64,000 nt of DNA from Syntrophaceae bacterium (GCA_018436925.1 JAHDKI010000010.1:56622-120621), one strand, 5' to 3'. Shown: positions 34,319-45,069, numbered from the stretch's first letter. Program-made: numbers and translations. Notes: generated from the sequence alone by a model not told the origin.

Positions 34319-37300
34319 ATGCCGTCTTATAAAAAACAGATGGTCTTTCTCATTTTGAGTTTCCTGGTCTGCCTTGTCTTCATCATTTCCTTGTTCAGAG
34401 ACATGCAGTTGCAGGCCGTCGATGTGCTCAATTCCCGACAGGCGGTCTACGCGAAGTTGACGGCAAAGACGATTTCCGATTACTTCGCCCACCAGATGGG
34501 CACGCTCAGCCATCTGGCCCGAACCGACGAGATCGTCATCCTCGACGCCAAGGGCAAAGCGATTATCCAGTCCTTTCAGGCGTCCGGAAAAGCCTATATC
34601 ACCGGCATTTCCCGCATGGACGCACGAGGCAATATTCTTTTCACCCGGCCGGATGTCCGGGGTGTTTCAGGCCGAAACATTGCTCATCAACCGCACGTCA
34701 AAGAGATTCTGCAAACGAAGCAAGCCGTCATCAGCGATCCCTTCACGGCCGTGCAGGGATACGAAGCCATCGCGCTGCACGCGCCTGTCTGGCGGGGCAA
34801 GCGCTTCGACGGAACCATCGCTTTTTTGATTTCCCTTTCATATCTGACGCAACACTACCTGGAGCAGCTCGATATTCCGGAGAAACGCTACACGCTGCTG
34901 ATCGACTCAAAGGGAACCCTCCTGCATTGCCGCGATCCGCTTCACCGGGGCGTGTCCGCGCGGACCCTTTACCAAAACGATCCCGAGTTCATGGCAATGG
35001 TTGACGCGATGACGGCCGGAAAGGAGGGGCACTCCTCTTTTGTGGAACGCCATGCCGGCGGGGCTTTGAACGGACGGCGCGTTTACGCGGTTTATGCGCC
35101 GATTCCCGTGGGCCAAGGACATTGGTCGCTGGCGGTCGTTTCTTCGCAGGACCTGCTTATGCCCTCTCTCGTCGGACTCAAAAACCGCATCGTCATTCTG
35201 GCCGTCCTGCTGCTTCTGATTTTCACCGCCATCGCCTATGTGGCGGCGCGCATCCGCACCGCCGGCCGGGAAGCGCAAATGCGGCGGAAAATCGAAGACG
35301 ACCTTTTGGCCTCTGCCCGGGAAATTCATGACCTGTACCATAACGCCCCCTGCGGATACCATTCTCTCGACGCCTTGGGCCGCATCGTCCGGATGAACGA
35401 CACGGAGCTCGACTGGCTGGGGTATGACCGGGAAGACCTTCTGGGCAAACCCTATATCGATCTTCTGGCTCCGGACAGCCGGCCGCGGTTTACCGAAGCC
35501 TTTGAACAGGTGCGACAAAACATCCTGGTCAGCAATGTGGAATACACCATGATCCGGCGCGACGGATCGACCTTCCCCGTGCTGGTGACCGCCTCGGCCG
35601 TTCTGGACCAAGACGGCCGGTTTACGATGACGCGCTCCATGGTGATGGACATGACGGAGCCCCACCGCCAGGAAGAACAACTGCGGGAAAGCGAATCGCT
35701 TTATCGCACGGCCATGGAAACCACCAGCGACGGCATCACGATCACGCAGCACCGCAAATACGTTTATGCCAATAAAAAGCTGATGGAAACGATCGGCCGA
35801 CCGGAGGAATCGCTGATCGGGAAAACCGCCGGCGTCTATATCCACCCGGAAGACCGTAAACCCCTGGAAGAAAATTTTCAGGCGACCGTTTACGGCCGGC
35901 CGGTGCCCCATCCCAAGTATGATATCCGCTTGGTGAAACCCGACGGATCCTTCGTTTTCGTCAGCGTGATCAACGTTCCGATCACGTATCGGAGAGAACC
36001 CGCTACCCTGGCTTTCATCAAGGACATCACCGCGCAGAAAAAATATGAGGCGGCGCTGCTGGAGAGCGAAACCCTTTACCGGACGGCCCTGGAAGCCACC
36101 AGCGACGGCGTCACGATCGTCCAGAACGGCGTCTATGCTTACGCCAATCAGAAATTTCTCGATACGCTGGGCGTCGAACGCGACGCCGTTATCGACCAAC
36201 CGCTGGGCATTCTGGCGGGAGCCGGGGCGCAGGAGGGATTGAAGGCCTTTTTAGACCGGCATCCCCAGACGGAACCCGCCCCCGACATCAACATCACCCG
36301 GGTGCGGAAAGCCGACGGGAATTTAATCTATCTCCAGTCTTCATCGGTGGATATCGTCTACAAGGGAAATCCGGCGATTCTGACCTTCATCAAGGATATT
36401 ACTGAAAGCAAAAAAGCCGAACGGGCCCTGCGCGAAAGCGAAGCGCTCTACCGCACCGCGCTCGAAACCACCAGCGACGGCGTCTCGATTATCCAGGACG
36501 GCAAATACGTCTATCACAATCAACGCCTGCTCAATACCTTGGGCCGCCCCGGGGAAAACCTGATCGGCCGGCCGGTGGGCGGGTTCGTCCATGAGGAGGA
36601 CTGGGCAAAAGTTGTAGAAGCCTATGCACAACGAAAAACGGGAGATCCTCTGCCCTCGAATATTGAACAGCGCGTGATGCGTCCGGACGGATCGCTCATT
36701 TACATTTCATCCACTTCCGCCAAAGTCATTTATCGGGGCCGGCCCGCCATCCTGAGTTTTCTGGTGGATGTCACCAAACGCAAAGAAGCGGAAAACGCGC
36801 TGCGCGAAAGCGAGGAACTCTATCGCACCGCGCTGGAGAAATCCAACGACGGCATTTCCATCATTCAGGACGGCAAATACGTTTACGCCAATCCGAAGCT
36901 GCTTAAAACCATCGGCCGGGAGGACACGGGCATTGTCGGCCTGCCGCTGGGTTTCTATACGCATCCGGATGACCGGGATAAAGTCCGGGGCTATTATGAC
37001 GCCCGCCAGCAGGGAGAAACCGCGCCGAAAAGTTACGACATGCGCGTCGTCAAACTGGACGGAAGCGTCATTGTCATCAACATCACCGCCATTAAAATCT
37101 CCTACCAGGGACGTCCCGCCACCATGTCCTTCATTCTGGACGTTACGGAACGGAAAAAAGCGGAAGAGGCGCTGCGCGAAAGCGAAGAGCGATACCGGAC
37201 GATTATCGAAAGCATCGACGACGATTATTTCGAGACGGATCTGACCGGCCGGATCACCTTCTTCAACAAGCCTGTCGGCTGGTCCGGACAGAAGCGCTCG

Positions 37301-38707
37301 CAACTGGTCGGCCTGCATCACACCGAGTATACCACGCCGGAAATGGCCAAGAAAACGTCGGCGATTTTCAACAAGATCTATCGCGACGGCAAACCCGCGC
37401 GGATCACCGACTATGAAGTCATCCGCCAGGACGGTACGCTTATCTATCTGGAGATGTCCGTTTCGCTGATCCGCAACGCCGACGGGAAACCGGTGGGATT
37501 TCGCGGCATCTCCCGGGATGTGACCGAACGCAGGAAAATGGAAGAGGAACGACGGAAACTCACCGAACAGCTCCACCAGGCGCAGAAGATGGAAGCGATC
37601 GGCACGCTGGCCGGAGGCATCGCGCACGACTTCAACAATCTGCTCATGGGCATTCAGGGCTACACCTCGCTGATGCTGTTGGACATGAATGAAGTCCATC
37701 CGTTTAACGATCAACTCAAAGCCGTCCAGACTCTTGTTCAGAGCGGCGCCAATCTGACCAAGCAGCTTCTGGGATTCGCCCGCGCCGGACGCTACGAAGT
37801 CCTGCCGACCGATCTGAACACACTGATCGCCAAGGCGATCGAGCTTTTTGCCCGCACCCGGAAGGAAATCCGGATTTTCGAAAAGTACGACCCCCAGCTT
37901 CGGCCGGCGAATGTCGATCGCGGACAGATCGATCAGGTTTTGCTCAATCTGTTCGTTAATGCCTGGCAGGCCATGCCCGCCGGCGGGTCTTTATACGTGG
38001 AGACGCAAAATCGGAATCTGGCCTCCGAGACGGCCGATTCTCTCGGTTTGACGCCCGGCGTGTATGTGGCGATTTCGATCACGGACACCGGCATCGGCAT
38101 GGACGCAAAGACGCGCCAGCGTATTTTCGATCCGTTTTTCACCACCAAGGAGATGGGAAGGGGCACAGGTCTGGGCTTGGCATCGGCCTACGGCATCATC
38201 AAAGGACACGGCGGAGCGATTGCCGTAGCCAGCGCGCCGGGCGAGGGAAGCACTTTCTGCGTCTATCTTCCCGCCTCGGAAATCAATCCGGAGAGCGAAG
38301 AAACCGTTCAAACCGAGACGGTCGGCGGACAGGAAACAATCCTGCTGGTGGACGACGAAGAGGTCATCACCGAAGTCTCGGGCCGGCTCCTTGAGGAACT
38401 GGGATATCGGGTCTTGATCGCCTCCAGCGGCGACGAGGCGCTCGACGTTTATGCCGAAAATCGCGATGAAATCGATTTGGTGATTATGGATATGATCATG
38501 CCGGGTCTGAGCGGGTCGGAAACCTTCGATCGCCTCAAAGCCATCGATCCGGCGGTCCGGGTGATCCTGTCGAGCGGCTACAGTGTGGACGGCAAAGCCC
38601 AGGAAATCCTGGACCGCGGCGTGCGGGTGTTCCTGCAAAAACCTTATCGCCTTGACGACCTGGCGCAGAAAATCCGCGAAGCGCTCGCCGAAGAGGAAAA
38701 GGGGTGA
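34319..38707 (+). CDS. Multi-PAS hybrid sensor histidine kinase with receiver domain
   Basis: This 1462-residue membrane sensor has a transmembrane helix near residues 8-27, a periplasmic dCache-like sensor region to about 285, and a second helix near 290-312. A first PAS domain (about 335-455) is followed by four closely similar PAS modules beginning near residues 459, 584, 708 and 832 (spacing 124-125). A more divergent PAS starts near 956. Then come HisKA ([10 protein letters not shown]1103), a HATPase and a C-terminal receiver (LLVDDEE, phosphoacceptor D1391 in VIMDMIMPG). ATG 34319 is preferred over TTG 34313 because AGGA sits nine bases upstream. It is divergent from the ketosynthase operon. 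No separate output regulator is adjacent. Confidence 0.93.
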   Translation: MPSYKKQMVFLILSFLVCLVFIISLFRDMQLQAVDVLNSRQAVYAKLTAKTISDYFAHQMGTLSHLARTDEIVILDAKGKAIIQSFQASGKAYITGISRMDARGNILFTRPDVRGVSGRNIAHQPHVKEILQTKQAVISDPFTAVQGYEAIALHAPVWRGKRFDGTIAFLISLSYLTQHYLEQLDIPEKRYTLLIDSKGTLLHCRDPLHRGVSARTLYQNDPEFMAMVDAMTAGKEGHSSFVERHAGGALNGRRVYAVYAPIPVGQGHWSLAVVSSQDLLMPSLVGLKNRIVILAVLLLLIFTAIAYVAARIRTAGREAQMRRKIEDDLLASAREIHDLYHNAPCGYHSLDALGRIVRMNDTELDWLGYDREDLLGKPYIDLLAPDSRPRFTEAFEQVRQNILVSNVEYTMIRRDGSTFPVLVTASAVLDQDGRFTMTRSMVMDMTEPHRQEEQLRESESLYRTAMETTSDGITITQHRKYVYANKKLMETIGRPEESLIGKTAGVYIHPEDRKPLEENFQATVYGRPVPHPKYDIRLVKPDGSFVFVSVINVPITYRREPATLAFIKDITAQKKYEAALLESETLYRTALEATSDGVTIVQNGVYAYANQKFLDTLGVERDAVIDQPLGILAGAGAQEGLKAFLDRHPQTEPAPDINITRVRKADGNLIYLQSSSVDIVYKGNPAILTFIKDITESKKAERALRESEALYRTALETTSDGVSIIQDGKYVYHNQRLLNTLGRPGENLIGRPVGGFVHEEDWAKVVEAYAQRKTGDPLPSNIEQRVMRPDGSLIYISSTSAKVIYRGRPAILSFLVDVTKRKEAENALRESEELYRTALEKSNDGISIIQDGKYVYANPKLLKTIGREDTGIVGLPLGFYTHPDDRDKVRGYYDARQQGETAPKSYDMRVVKLDGSVIVINITAIKISYQGRPATMSFILDVTERKKAEEALRESEERYRTIIESIDDDYFETDLTGRITFFNKPVGWSGQKRSQLVGLHHTEYTTPEMAKKTSAIFNKIYRDGKPARITDYEVIRQDGTLIYLEMSVSLIRNADGKPVGFRGISRDVTERRKMEEERRKLTEQLHQAQKMEAIGTLAGGIAHDFNNLLMGIQGYTSLMLLDMNEVHPFNDQLKAVQTLVQSGANLTKQLLGFARAGRYEVLPTDLNTLIAKAIELFARTRKEIRIFEKYDPQLRPANVDRGQIDQVLLNLFVNAWQAMPAGGSLYVETQNRNLASETADSLGLTPGVYVAISITDTGIGMDAKTRQRIFDPFFTTKEMGRGTGLGLASAYGIIKGHGGAIAVASAPGEGSTFCVYLPASEINPESEETVQTETVGGQETILLVDDEEVITEVSGRLLEELGYRVLIASSGDEALDVYAENRDEIDLVIMDMIMPGLSGSETFDRLKAIDPAVRVILSSGYSVDGKAQEILDRGVRVFLQKPYRLDDLAQKIREALAEEEKG

Positions 38708-38739
38708 AGATGGAAACGCTTCTCTCCGAAGCGCCGGCT

Positions 38740-39030
38740 TCAGCGGCGGTATTTTTTAAACCCATGCCAGACCCAGACACCCCCCCAGAACAGGAGCGCC
38801 GGGGCCGGCCCGACGCACAGATATAAAAGCGGCGCGTCTTCCCAGGGCTTTACATACAAGGCGGTTCCCGCCAGCCACAGGACCGTGATCAAAATCGCCA
38901 AACGCATCCACCCCCAAAGCGGCACCCGGCGACGAGGCGCAAAAACGGGCTCGGGGGATTTACGGCCCAGCCAGCGGGGAAGAAAGAATACAGCGGCGGC
39001 AATTGCCGCCACGACCAGTATTTCCTGCAT
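38740..39030 (-). CDS. Small membrane protein of unknown function
   Basis: The 96-residue protein has about three hydrophobic segments: an N-terminal helix (ILVVAAIAAAVFFLP), a central helix (MRLAILITVLWLAGTALYV) and a C-terminal one (LYLCVGPAPALLFWGGVWVW). A basic loop lies between the first two. I do not recognise a family. ATG 39030 has an AGGA about eight bases upstream and gives a compact membrane protein; the longer frame upstream adds a non-hydrophobic tail that is unlikely to be translated. It is convergent with the kinase and divergent from the methyltransferase. Confidence 0.6.
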   Translation of the reverse strand: MQEILVVAAIAAAVFFLPRWLGRKSPEPVFAPRRRVPLWGWMRLAILITVLWLAGTALYVKPWEDAPLLYLCVGPAPALLFWGGVWVWHGFKKYRR

Positions 39031-39061
39031 TCGAAGATCCTGATCCTTATTAGGTTGATGG

Positions 39062-39089
39062 CGTTTGGCAAAACTGTTGTCGCCAAACG
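39062..39089. promoter_or_regulatory. Perfect 8-base dyad, likely operator
   Basis: CGTTTGGC at 39062-39069 and GCCAAACG at 39082-39089 form a perfect inverted repeat with a 12-base spacer in the divergent gap between the small membrane protein and the methyltransferase. A single copy of the same half-site with matching flanks occurs at 34178-34185. Confidence 0.5.
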
Positions 39090-39268
39090 TCAGCCCGCTA
39101 TAACACAACTTGAGAAATAATCCTATGCCCGAACCTGGGGGCCGTGTTGAGGTTGACAATCGGCTGCCGAATCTGCTAGGGATGCCGCATCGTTTGCGCC
39201 GTCGGAACTTTGCATGGAAGAGCTCGGAAGAATCGGCCTTTTACCGCCGGCCGAAGGAATCTGGATTT

Positions 39269-39967
39269 ATGAATCACACCCACAGCCAGCCGCTTATCCG
39301 CCTTCTCACCCGACTTCGGGACTCGCGCCAGGTTTGGAATCTCATGGGGTCGGTTTATAATAAACGAATCCGCGCCGCCATAGACGGTCTGTATGACCGG
39401 GTGGCGCGTGAAGTGGGGGAAACCGGCTTATCGCTGATTCTCGATGCGGGATCGGGCAGCGGATATGTTTCGTTTCAACTTGCGCAGATGAACCGCCAGG
39501 CGATGATCACGGGTGTGGATTTCGCTTCCGGGCAGGTCCAATCAGCTCTAAGACTCCGCAGGAAAAAGAACCTCCCTCATTGCGCGTTCATTCGGGCCAA
39601 TGTTCTGGCGCTGCCTTTTCAGGAATCCCACTTCGACGCGGCCGTCAGCGTCGGTTCCATCAAACACTGGCCCGACGGCGCAAGGGGGCTTCGCGAAATT
39701 CATCGCGTCCTCAAACCCGGCGCAACGCTGGTCCTCTCGGAGACGGACCAGGAAGCCTCCGAACAGGATCTGCGCCGCTTCATCGAGCGGTTCAAAATCT
39801 GGTTTATTCCCGACCGCCTGCTTCTGTGGGGACTCAAAAATGTGGTCTTCGGACAAAGTTATTCGCAAGAGGCACTGGCCCGGTGCGTTGAGCAGGCGGG
39901 ATTCCGCAACATCGAATGTCTGCGCGTTGCGGATTGTCCCTATGTTATCGTGAAGGCATCGAAGTAG
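39269..39967 (+). CDS. Class I SAM-dependent methyltransferase
   Basis: The 232-residue methyltransferase has a Rossmann-like fold with motif I LILDAGSGSGYVSFQLAQM, an acidic residue after the second strand (TGVDFASGQ), and the post-motif LREIHRVLKPGATLVLSE typical of the UbiE/Methyltransf_11 group. ATG 39269 is chosen with AAGGAA ten bases upstream; the frame extends back to 39110 without family resemblance. The substrate is unknown, with small molecules or lipids/quinones typical for this group. It is convergent with the sigma-54 activator gene. Confidence 0.85.
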   Translation: MNHTHSQPLIRLLTRLRDSRQVWNLMGSVYNKRIRAAIDGLYDRVAREVGETGLSLILDAGSGSGYVSFQLAQMNRQAMITGVDFASGQVQSALRLRRKKNLPHCAFIRANVLALPFQESHFDAAVSVGSIKHWPDGARGLREIHRVLKPGATLVLSETDQEASEQDLRRFIERFKIWFIPDRLLLWGLKNVVFGQSYSQEALARCVEQAGFRNIECLRVADCPYVIVKASK

Positions 39968-39982
39968 CGCAGCGTCCACCTC

Positions 39983-42052
39983 TTAGACAGAGGCGCCGCT
40001 TTCGTCTTTTTTCCCGGCAAGATCCAAACCATAGGCGCGAATTTTCCGGTACAGGGTCGCGCGGGACATGTTGAGTTTGGCGGCGATGCGGTTTTTCCGG
40101 ACATTGCGGGCCAGCATCTCGGCAATCATCCGCTTCCGGGTTTCTTCGCTCTCCCCGTCGTCGCCGATCGAAGCGGGGCGGGCCGCCGCCGGCCGAGGAG
40201 AACGAATGTGCTCCGGCACCAGATCCACCGTCAACTCGGGTGAGGAAAGGAAATTGATCATTCTTTCAATGGCGTTTTGCAACTCCCGGACATTGCCCGG
40301 CCAGCGATAGTTCATAAACGCGTCAATCACTTTTTTGTCCACCCGGACAATCCGTTTTTTCATGGCGCTGGCGTTGCGCTTGATGAAATGGTCCGCAAGA
40401 AGCGGAATATCGTCCATCCGGTCGGCAAGCGGAATCATTTCAATGGCAAACACATTGGCGCGGTAATAAAGATCTTCGCGGAAATTTCCTTTGCGGACCT
40501 CTTCTCGCAAATCCTTGTTGGTCGCGGCGATGATGCGAACGTCCACCGGCCGCACGCGAGTGCCCCCGATGCGCAAGACGGACTTGTCTTCAATCACGCG
40601 CAAAAGCGCCGTTTGCAATTCAAGAGGCGTCTCGCCGATTTCATCCAGAAACAGCGTTCCGCCGTCAGCCAGTTCGAATTTACCCTGATTGCCGCCCCGG
40701 CGGGATCCGGTAAACGCCCCTTCTTCATGGCCGAACAATTCGCTGGCGATCAAATCCCGCGGGATGGCTCCGCAGTTGATGGCGACATAAGGGCCGTCCT
40801 TGCGGTCGCTCGCATTATGAATGGCCTGGGCGAAAATATCCTTGCCCGTGCCGCTTTTGCCCAAAAGCAGAACATTGGAATTGCTCTTGGCGACCATTTT
40901 CGCCTGATCCACCGTCATCAAAAAGCGCGGATTGCGTCCGTGAATGTCTTCAAAGCGGAAATTGGCGGAGGCGCCCATCATCTTCGTGACCATGGATTTG
41001 GCCCGCTGAATTTCATTGAGAATGATGATCTTGCCCATGACCTGCTCGTCGGAAGATAAAATGGGGTTGCACGTCAGCGTATAATCGCCGGAGGCTTTTC
41101 TTGTAAAAATGCGGACTTCCGTATCCGTGATGGTCTCATTGTTTTCAATCAGCGTAAAAAACGGAGCGTTCTCCGACGGAAAGATGTCCCGCAATCGGCG
41201 GCCCTCCACTTTGGTATTGACCAGATCAAATTTTCGCCGGGCGATTTCATTGACCAGGGTCGCGCGGCCATTGGAATCCAGCGCGATGAGCGCTTCCTGG
41301 ATAGAGGAAATCACCGTTTGCTGATAGCTGGCGGCCACCCGGCTTTCCGCCAGAGCCCGGCGGATTTTGAGTTCGTTTTCTATCGCGTTGGCGGCCGAAA
41401 CAACAATGCCCAGCGTATGCGGGTTGGCGCGGTAATAGCGCCCGAAGATCGTGACAATGCCTATGAATTCGCCGTCTGCGCCGAAAATGGGGGCCCCGCA
41501 ACCCGTCGCCCCGTGATACAGGCGGATATATTGCTGAGGGCCGAACACCTGCATGGGCTTTTTATAAAAAGCCACCGAACCGGCCACGTTGTTTCCGGAA
41601 TAGGGTTCCGCCCAGCAGGCGCCGACAAACCCCCTGGCGGTGCGGATGAGCTTTTCCTCTTCAGGATCGCCCAGAACGACCAAGACATAAACCTCGCGGT
41701 CCAGAAGGCTGAACAGAAAGCCGGAGCCCTCCAAAAAGCGGTAGAGATTTTTCATGAAGGGTTGGCCCACGTCAATCAATTCTTTGTTTCGGGCCAGCAG
41801 ATCGTCGAGCTCGTTTCCTTCCAACACCTTGTTGGCCGGTTTCGCCAAAGGATCGACACCGAGTCTGGCGCAGCGTAGCCAGGACTCGTAAACTTCCTCG
41901 GGAATGATGGACGTATCCACTTTGGGATCGCCCGCCGTGAACTTTTTCCATTCCCGATAGGTCTCATGATAGAAGCGTTCATAGTAGTCCGCTCCCATGA
42001 GATTGATGTCGCGCAAAAGCCGTCTTTTTTCAGAAACGGACTGGTCGATCAT
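39983..42052 (-). CDS. AcoR-like sigma-54-dependent activator (GAF-PAS-AAA+-Fis)
   Basis: The 689-residue enhancer-binding protein has an N-terminal sensory region with a GAF-like domain (about residues 70-230), a PAS domain (about 245-355), the AAA+ sigma-54 activation domain (about 370-605) and a Fis-type helix-turn-helix at the end ([19 protein letters not shown]). Key motifs are Walker [15 protein letters not shown] (a GAFTGA variant), Walker [10 protein letters not shown] and the sensor arginines. The architecture resembles AcoR. It is divergent from an acyl-CoA synthetase whose promoter is of the -24/-12 type, with dyad sites lying between them, so control of that gene is strongly suggested. 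Its AAA+ domain is closely related to the truncated activator at 2-859. Confidence 0.95.
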   Translation of the reverse strand: MIDQSVSEKRRLLRDINLMGADYYERFYHETYREWKKFTAGDPKVDTSIIPEEVYESWLRCARLGVDPLAKPANKVLEGNELDDLLARNKELIDVGQPFMKNLYRFLEGSGFLFSLLDREVYVLVVLGDPEEEKLIRTARGFVGACWAEPYSGNNVAGSVAFYKKPMQVFGPQQYIRLYHGATGCGAPIFGADGEFIGIVTIFGRYYRANPHTLGIVVSAANAIENELKIRRALAESRVAASYQQTVISSIQEALIALDSNGRATLVNEIARRKFDLVNTKVEGRRLRDIFPSENAPFFTLIENNETITDTEVRIFTRKASGDYTLTCNPILSSDEQVMGKIIILNEIQRAKSMVTKMMGASANFRFEDIHGRNPRFLMTVDQAKMVAKSNSNVLLLGKSGTGKDIFAQAIHNASDRKDGPYVAINCGAIPRDLIASELFGHEEGAFTGSRRGGNQGKFELADGGTLFLDEIGETPLELQTALLRVIEDKSVLRIGGTRVRPVDVRIIAATNKDLREEVRKGNFREDLYYRANVFAIEMIPLADRMDDIPLLADHFIKRNASAMKKRIVRVDKKVIDAFMNYRWPGNVRELQNAIERMINFLSSPELTVDLVPEHIRSPRPAAARPASIGDDGESEETRKRMIAEMLARNVRKNRIAAKLNMSRATLYRKIRAYGLDLAGKKDESGASV

Positions 42053-42076
42053 AGAGCTTAATCCTCTGCGTTAATA

Positions 42077-42138
42077 ATGTCTCATTAACGTATCATTGTT
42101 GTTTCATTGAGATACTTGTGAATCATTATTTGAGACAT
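42077..42138. promoter_or_regulatory. Cluster of TGTCTCA-type dyads, probable enhancer sites for the sigma-54 activator
   Basis: ATGTCTCA at 42077-42084 and TGAGACAT at 42131-42138 are perfect inverted copies. Between them lies an imperfect palindrome, TGTTTCAT-TGAGATAC, at 42100-42115, with GTATC at 42090-42094 as a further half-site. The cluster is centred about 90 bases upstream of the -24/-12 promoter, a usual distance for enhancer-binding proteins, and is next to the activator's own start, so autoregulation is possible. Confidence 0.6.
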
Positions 42139-42197
42139 AAATCAATCCCTAATTTTTAAAAGTCAATAATATCAGCATATTTAAAAAGCATCGTTTC

Positions 42198-42213
42198 TGG
42201 CACAGTCTCTGCT
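42198..42213 (+). promoter_or_regulatory. Sigma-54 (-24/-12) promoter of the acyl-CoA synthetase
   Basis: TGGCACA, four bases, then CTGCT: the GG and GC dinucleotides are separated by ten bases exactly as required for sigma-54. It lies 93 bases before the ATG of the downstream gene. Confidence 0.78.
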
Positions 42214-42305
42214 ACACCCTCAAACCATTAATGATCTTTTCTGCTTGCCGGACACGCAGGGCACGGCCCAAGGAATGTCCGGAAGCGGATGCAAAAGGAC
42301 CGTTC

Positions 42306-43967
42306 ATGCAGACTCGCCCCTGGCTGAAGAATTACGATTACTGCATCCCGACCACGCTTCGCTTTCCCCGTTTTCCACTTCAGCATTTCCTGCATCTGGC
42401 CGCCGCGCAGTTTCCCTTCAAGGCGGCCACTGATTTCTACGGATCGGAAATGACCTTTTCGCAGCTGCGCACCCAAATGCTGCGGCTGGCCAATGCGCTG
42501 ATCCAACTGGGCGTCCAAAAGGGCGACCGCGTCGGCTTGGCTCTGCCCAATTGTCCGCAATACATCATTGCCTATCATGCGATCCTTTCGGCGGGCGCTA
42601 TCGTGGTAAATATGAATCCTCTCTACACCCACGATGAGCTCAAATTCATGCTGGATAACACCTCGGTCCGTCTGCTGGTCACGTTCGATGGCGCACTCCC
42701 CACGATGCGCCCGCTGTCAAAGGAACTGGGCATTGCTTTAATCGTCACCCGCGTCACCGACTATATTACGGGTTTCGGCGTTTCTACGGCCAAGGATCTG
42801 GAGCTTGAGGAGGGCTGGCATCATTTCTCCGAATTGATTGAAGGTTGCCTCAACACGCAAATCCCCCGTGTTGAACTTACCCCGCTCGATGCCGCCCTCA
42901 TTCAATTTACCGGCGGAACCACCGGAATCCCCAAAGGCGCCCTGCTGACCCACGGCAACCTCGTGGCGGCGACCTTGCAATGCTCGGCATGGGGCAGCTC
43001 CATCACGCAATTTACGTCGTATGAAAAACGAAATGTGCTGAGCATTATTCCGTATTTCCACATTTACGGAAACACCTGCGCGATGAACTGGGCGCTGGCC
43101 AATGCCGCCACCCAGGTGCTGATGCCGCGCTTTGAGCTGGATGAAGTCCTGGGCACCATTAAAAGAATCGACCAGATCACGTACTTCCCCGCCGTGCCGA
43201 CCATGATCACCGCCATCATCAACTCGCCCAAGGCGCAGGAATTGAACCTCGACCAGCGATTCCGCTTCTTTAATTCCGGCGGTGCGCCGATGCCTCAGGA
43301 GCTCATTCTGAAAGTGAAAGACCTGGGCATCTTCTACGGAGAAGGCTGGGGCATGAGCGAAACCGCGTCTCTGGGCATTTCCAACCCCATCTTAGCCTGC
43401 CGGACCGGAGCGATCGGCGTTCCAATTCTGGAAAACGACGTCCGCCTGGTGAATATTGAAAACGGCAGCGAAGACGTGAAACCCGGCGAGCCCGGCGAAA
43501 TCCTCATCAAAGGCCCGTCGGTCATGCAGGGCTACTGGAACAACCCTGAAGAAACCCGCCTTCAGCTCAAAGACGGATGGCTCTCCACCGGCGACATCGG
43601 CCAGGCCGATGAGGACGGCTATATCTATATCGTCGACCGCAAAAAAGACATGATCATCGCCGGAGGCTTCAATATTTACCCGCGCGAAGTCGACGAAGTT
43701 CTCTACGGCCATCCGAAGATATCCGAAGCGGTCACGGTCGGCGTTCCGGACGACTACCGCGGCGAAACGGTAAAAGCCTTTGTGGTTTTGAAACCGGGCG
43801 AAAAGGCCACGGATCGTGAAATAATCGATTATTGCCGGACAAAGCTTGCCGCCTATAAAGCGCCGAAGCTGGTCGAATTCCGCGACAGCCTGCCGAAATC
43901 AGCCGTGGGCAAAATTTTGCGTAAGATCCTGCGGGATGAGGAACTCGCGAAAAGGCAAAAGGCCTAG
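42306..43967 (+). CDS. Long-chain acyl-CoA synthetase (AMP-forming)
   Basis: The 553-residue ANL-superfamily enzyme converts a fatty or related carboxylic acid, ATP and CoA to acyl-CoA. Motifs include IQFTGGTTGIPKGALLTHGN, YGEGWGMSETA, GWLSTGDIGQADEDGYIYIVDRKKDMII and the C-terminal Lys in PKSAVGKILRKIL. ATG 42306 has AAAGGA six bases upstream. Expression appears sigma-54 dependent. In a syntrophic or sulfate-reducing lifestyle this would be the entry step for beta-oxidation; no fad genes are adjacent. Confidence 0.93.
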   Translation: MQTRPWLKNYDYCIPTTLRFPRFPLQHFLHLAAAQFPFKAATDFYGSEMTFSQLRTQMLRLANALIQLGVQKGDRVGLALPNCPQYIIAYHAILSAGAIVVNMNPLYTHDELKFMLDNTSVRLLVTFDGALPTMRPLSKELGIALIVTRVTDYITGFGVSTAKDLELEEGWHHFSELIEGCLNTQIPRVELTPLDAALIQFTGGTTGIPKGALLTHGNLVAATLQCSAWGSSITQFTSYEKRNVLSIIPYFHIYGNTCAMNWALANAATQVLMPRFELDEVLGTIKRIDQITYFPAVPTMITAIINSPKAQELNLDQRFRFFNSGGAPMPQELILKVKDLGIFYGEGWGMSETASLGISNPILACRTGAIGVPILENDVRLVNIENGSEDVKPGEPGEILIKGPSVMQGYWNNPEETRLQLKDGWLSTGDIGQADEDGYIYIVDRKKDMIIAGGFNIYPREVDEVLYGHPKISEAVTVGVPDDYRGETVKAFVVLKPGEKATDREIIDYCRTKLAAYKAPKLVEFRDSLPKSAVGKILRKILRDEELAKRQKA

Positions 43968-43984
43968 CGAGCAAAGAAAACAAA

Positions 43985-44018
43985 CGGCCGAAACGGCCGC
44001 TGCCGGTCCCCTTTTTTT
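43985..44018 (+). terminator. Possible terminator after the acyl-CoA synthetase
   Basis: CGGCCG-AAA-CGGCCG (43985-43999) forms a six-base stem; seven Ts follow at 44012-44018, but 12 bases from the stem, so its strength is doubtful. Confidence 0.4.
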
Positions 44019-44026
44019 CCTGCCGA

Positions 44027-44092
44027 TGAGGAAGAGGGGCGCGGGAGGAAAAGGCATCTCACCTCATGCCTTCCCGCTCCCCCTCTTCCTCA
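44027..44092. repeat. Long imperfect inverted repeat
   Basis: Arms at 44027-44057 and 44066-44092 are largely complementary (outer TGAGGAAGAGGGG against CCCCTCTTCCTCA, inner AAGGCAT against ATGCCTT) and would form a long hairpin between the acyl-CoA synthetase and the PfkB kinase. Confidence 0.6.
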
Positions 44093-44163
44093 CCTACCAC
44101 CCTCTTTTTGAGGATTCCTTTTTGCGATTCCCATGATAAGGTTTTTGCGGAAAGGATTTTGCG

Positions 44164-45069
44164 ATGATGAACAAGCCTTATGTTTTCGGACTGGGCCAGT
44201 GCAGCCTGGACTATATCGGCCGGATTCCCGTCTATCCGCCGCCGGATGTCAAATGCGAATTTACCGATCTGACCGTTGCGGGCGGCGGCCCCGTCGCCAC
44301 CGCACTGGTCGCGCTCCGGCGGTGGGGTGTGAATGGATACCTGGCCGGCGTGGCCGGTGATGATGATTTCGGATCGGCGATTCTAGTCTCTTTGGCTGAA
44401 GAAGGAATAGACACAGGCGGAATTCTGCTGCGCCCTGGCGAACGATCACAGTTCGCGTTCATTGTCAGCGAGCCCGATACAAGCAGGCGGACGATTTTCT
44501 GGCAGCGACCGACGGGCGCGCCCCTGCACCCGGATGAAATCGATCTGGCAAGACTCAGTCAAAGCGCGGCGCTCCATACCGACGGTCTGTTTGCCGAGGC
44601 CTCGCTTTGGGCCTGCCGCAAAGCCCGTCGTGCGGGCATCCCCGTTGTGGTGGATGCCGGCACACTGCGCGACGGCCTGCTGGACATCGCCCGCGAAAGC
44701 GACTGCTTCATTGCGTCCGAAACTTTTTCCAACGCCTTTTCCGAATCCCCCGAAGAAACCTGCCGCAAGCTTTCGGCTATGGGCATTGGCCTCGCCGGCG
44801 TCACGCTGGGCGCGAAAGGCTATGTCGCCATGATTGACCGCCAAATAATCCGCAAAAGCGCCTATCCGGCCAGGGCGATTGATACGACCGGCTGCGGGGA
44901 TGTTTTCCACGCCGGCGTCACCTTCGGCCGAGTGCGGGGCTGGCACCCCGAAGAGGCGCTGGATCTGGGCGCCTGGGCGGCGGCGCGAGTCAGTGAACAT
45001 CTGGGCGGACGGCAAGGCATTCCGGAGTTGGCCTTACTGCGAAAAAAGTTCCCCCGCGGACTTGTGTAA
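44164..45069 (+). CDS. PfkB-family sugar/nucleoside kinase
   Basis: The 301-residue ribokinase-like enzyme has an N-terminal substrate-binding part (CSLDYIGRIP, AGGGPVATALVALRRWG) and the C-terminal PfkB signature DTTGCGDVFHAGVTFG containing the catalytic Asp and anion hole. Such kinases phosphorylate sugars such as 2-keto-3-deoxygluconate, ribose or fructose, or nucleosides; the substrate is not evident. Two ATGs (44164 and 44167) are possible, with AAAGGA upstream. It lies between two sigma-54-type promoters but has none of its own that I can see. Confidence 0.9.
   Translation: MMNKPYVFGLGQCSLDYIGRIPVYPPPDVKCEFTDLTVAGGGPVATALVALRRWGVNGYLAGVAGDDDFGSAILVSLAEEGIDTGGILLRPGERSQFAFIVSEPDTSRRTIFWQRPTGAPLHPDEIDLARLSQSAALHTDGLFAEASLWACRKARRAGIPVVVDAGTLRDGLLDIARESDCFIASETFSNAFSESPEETCRKLSAMGIGLAGVTLGAKGYVAMIDRQIIRKSAYPARAIDTTGCGDVFHAGVTFGRVRGWHPEEALDLGAWAAARVSEHLGGRQGIPELALLRKKFPRGLV

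Noticed and set aside
34907..36199. 430-codon minus-strand frame
   Set aside because: Antisense to the multi-PAS kinase; its repeated segments only mirror the PAS duplications.
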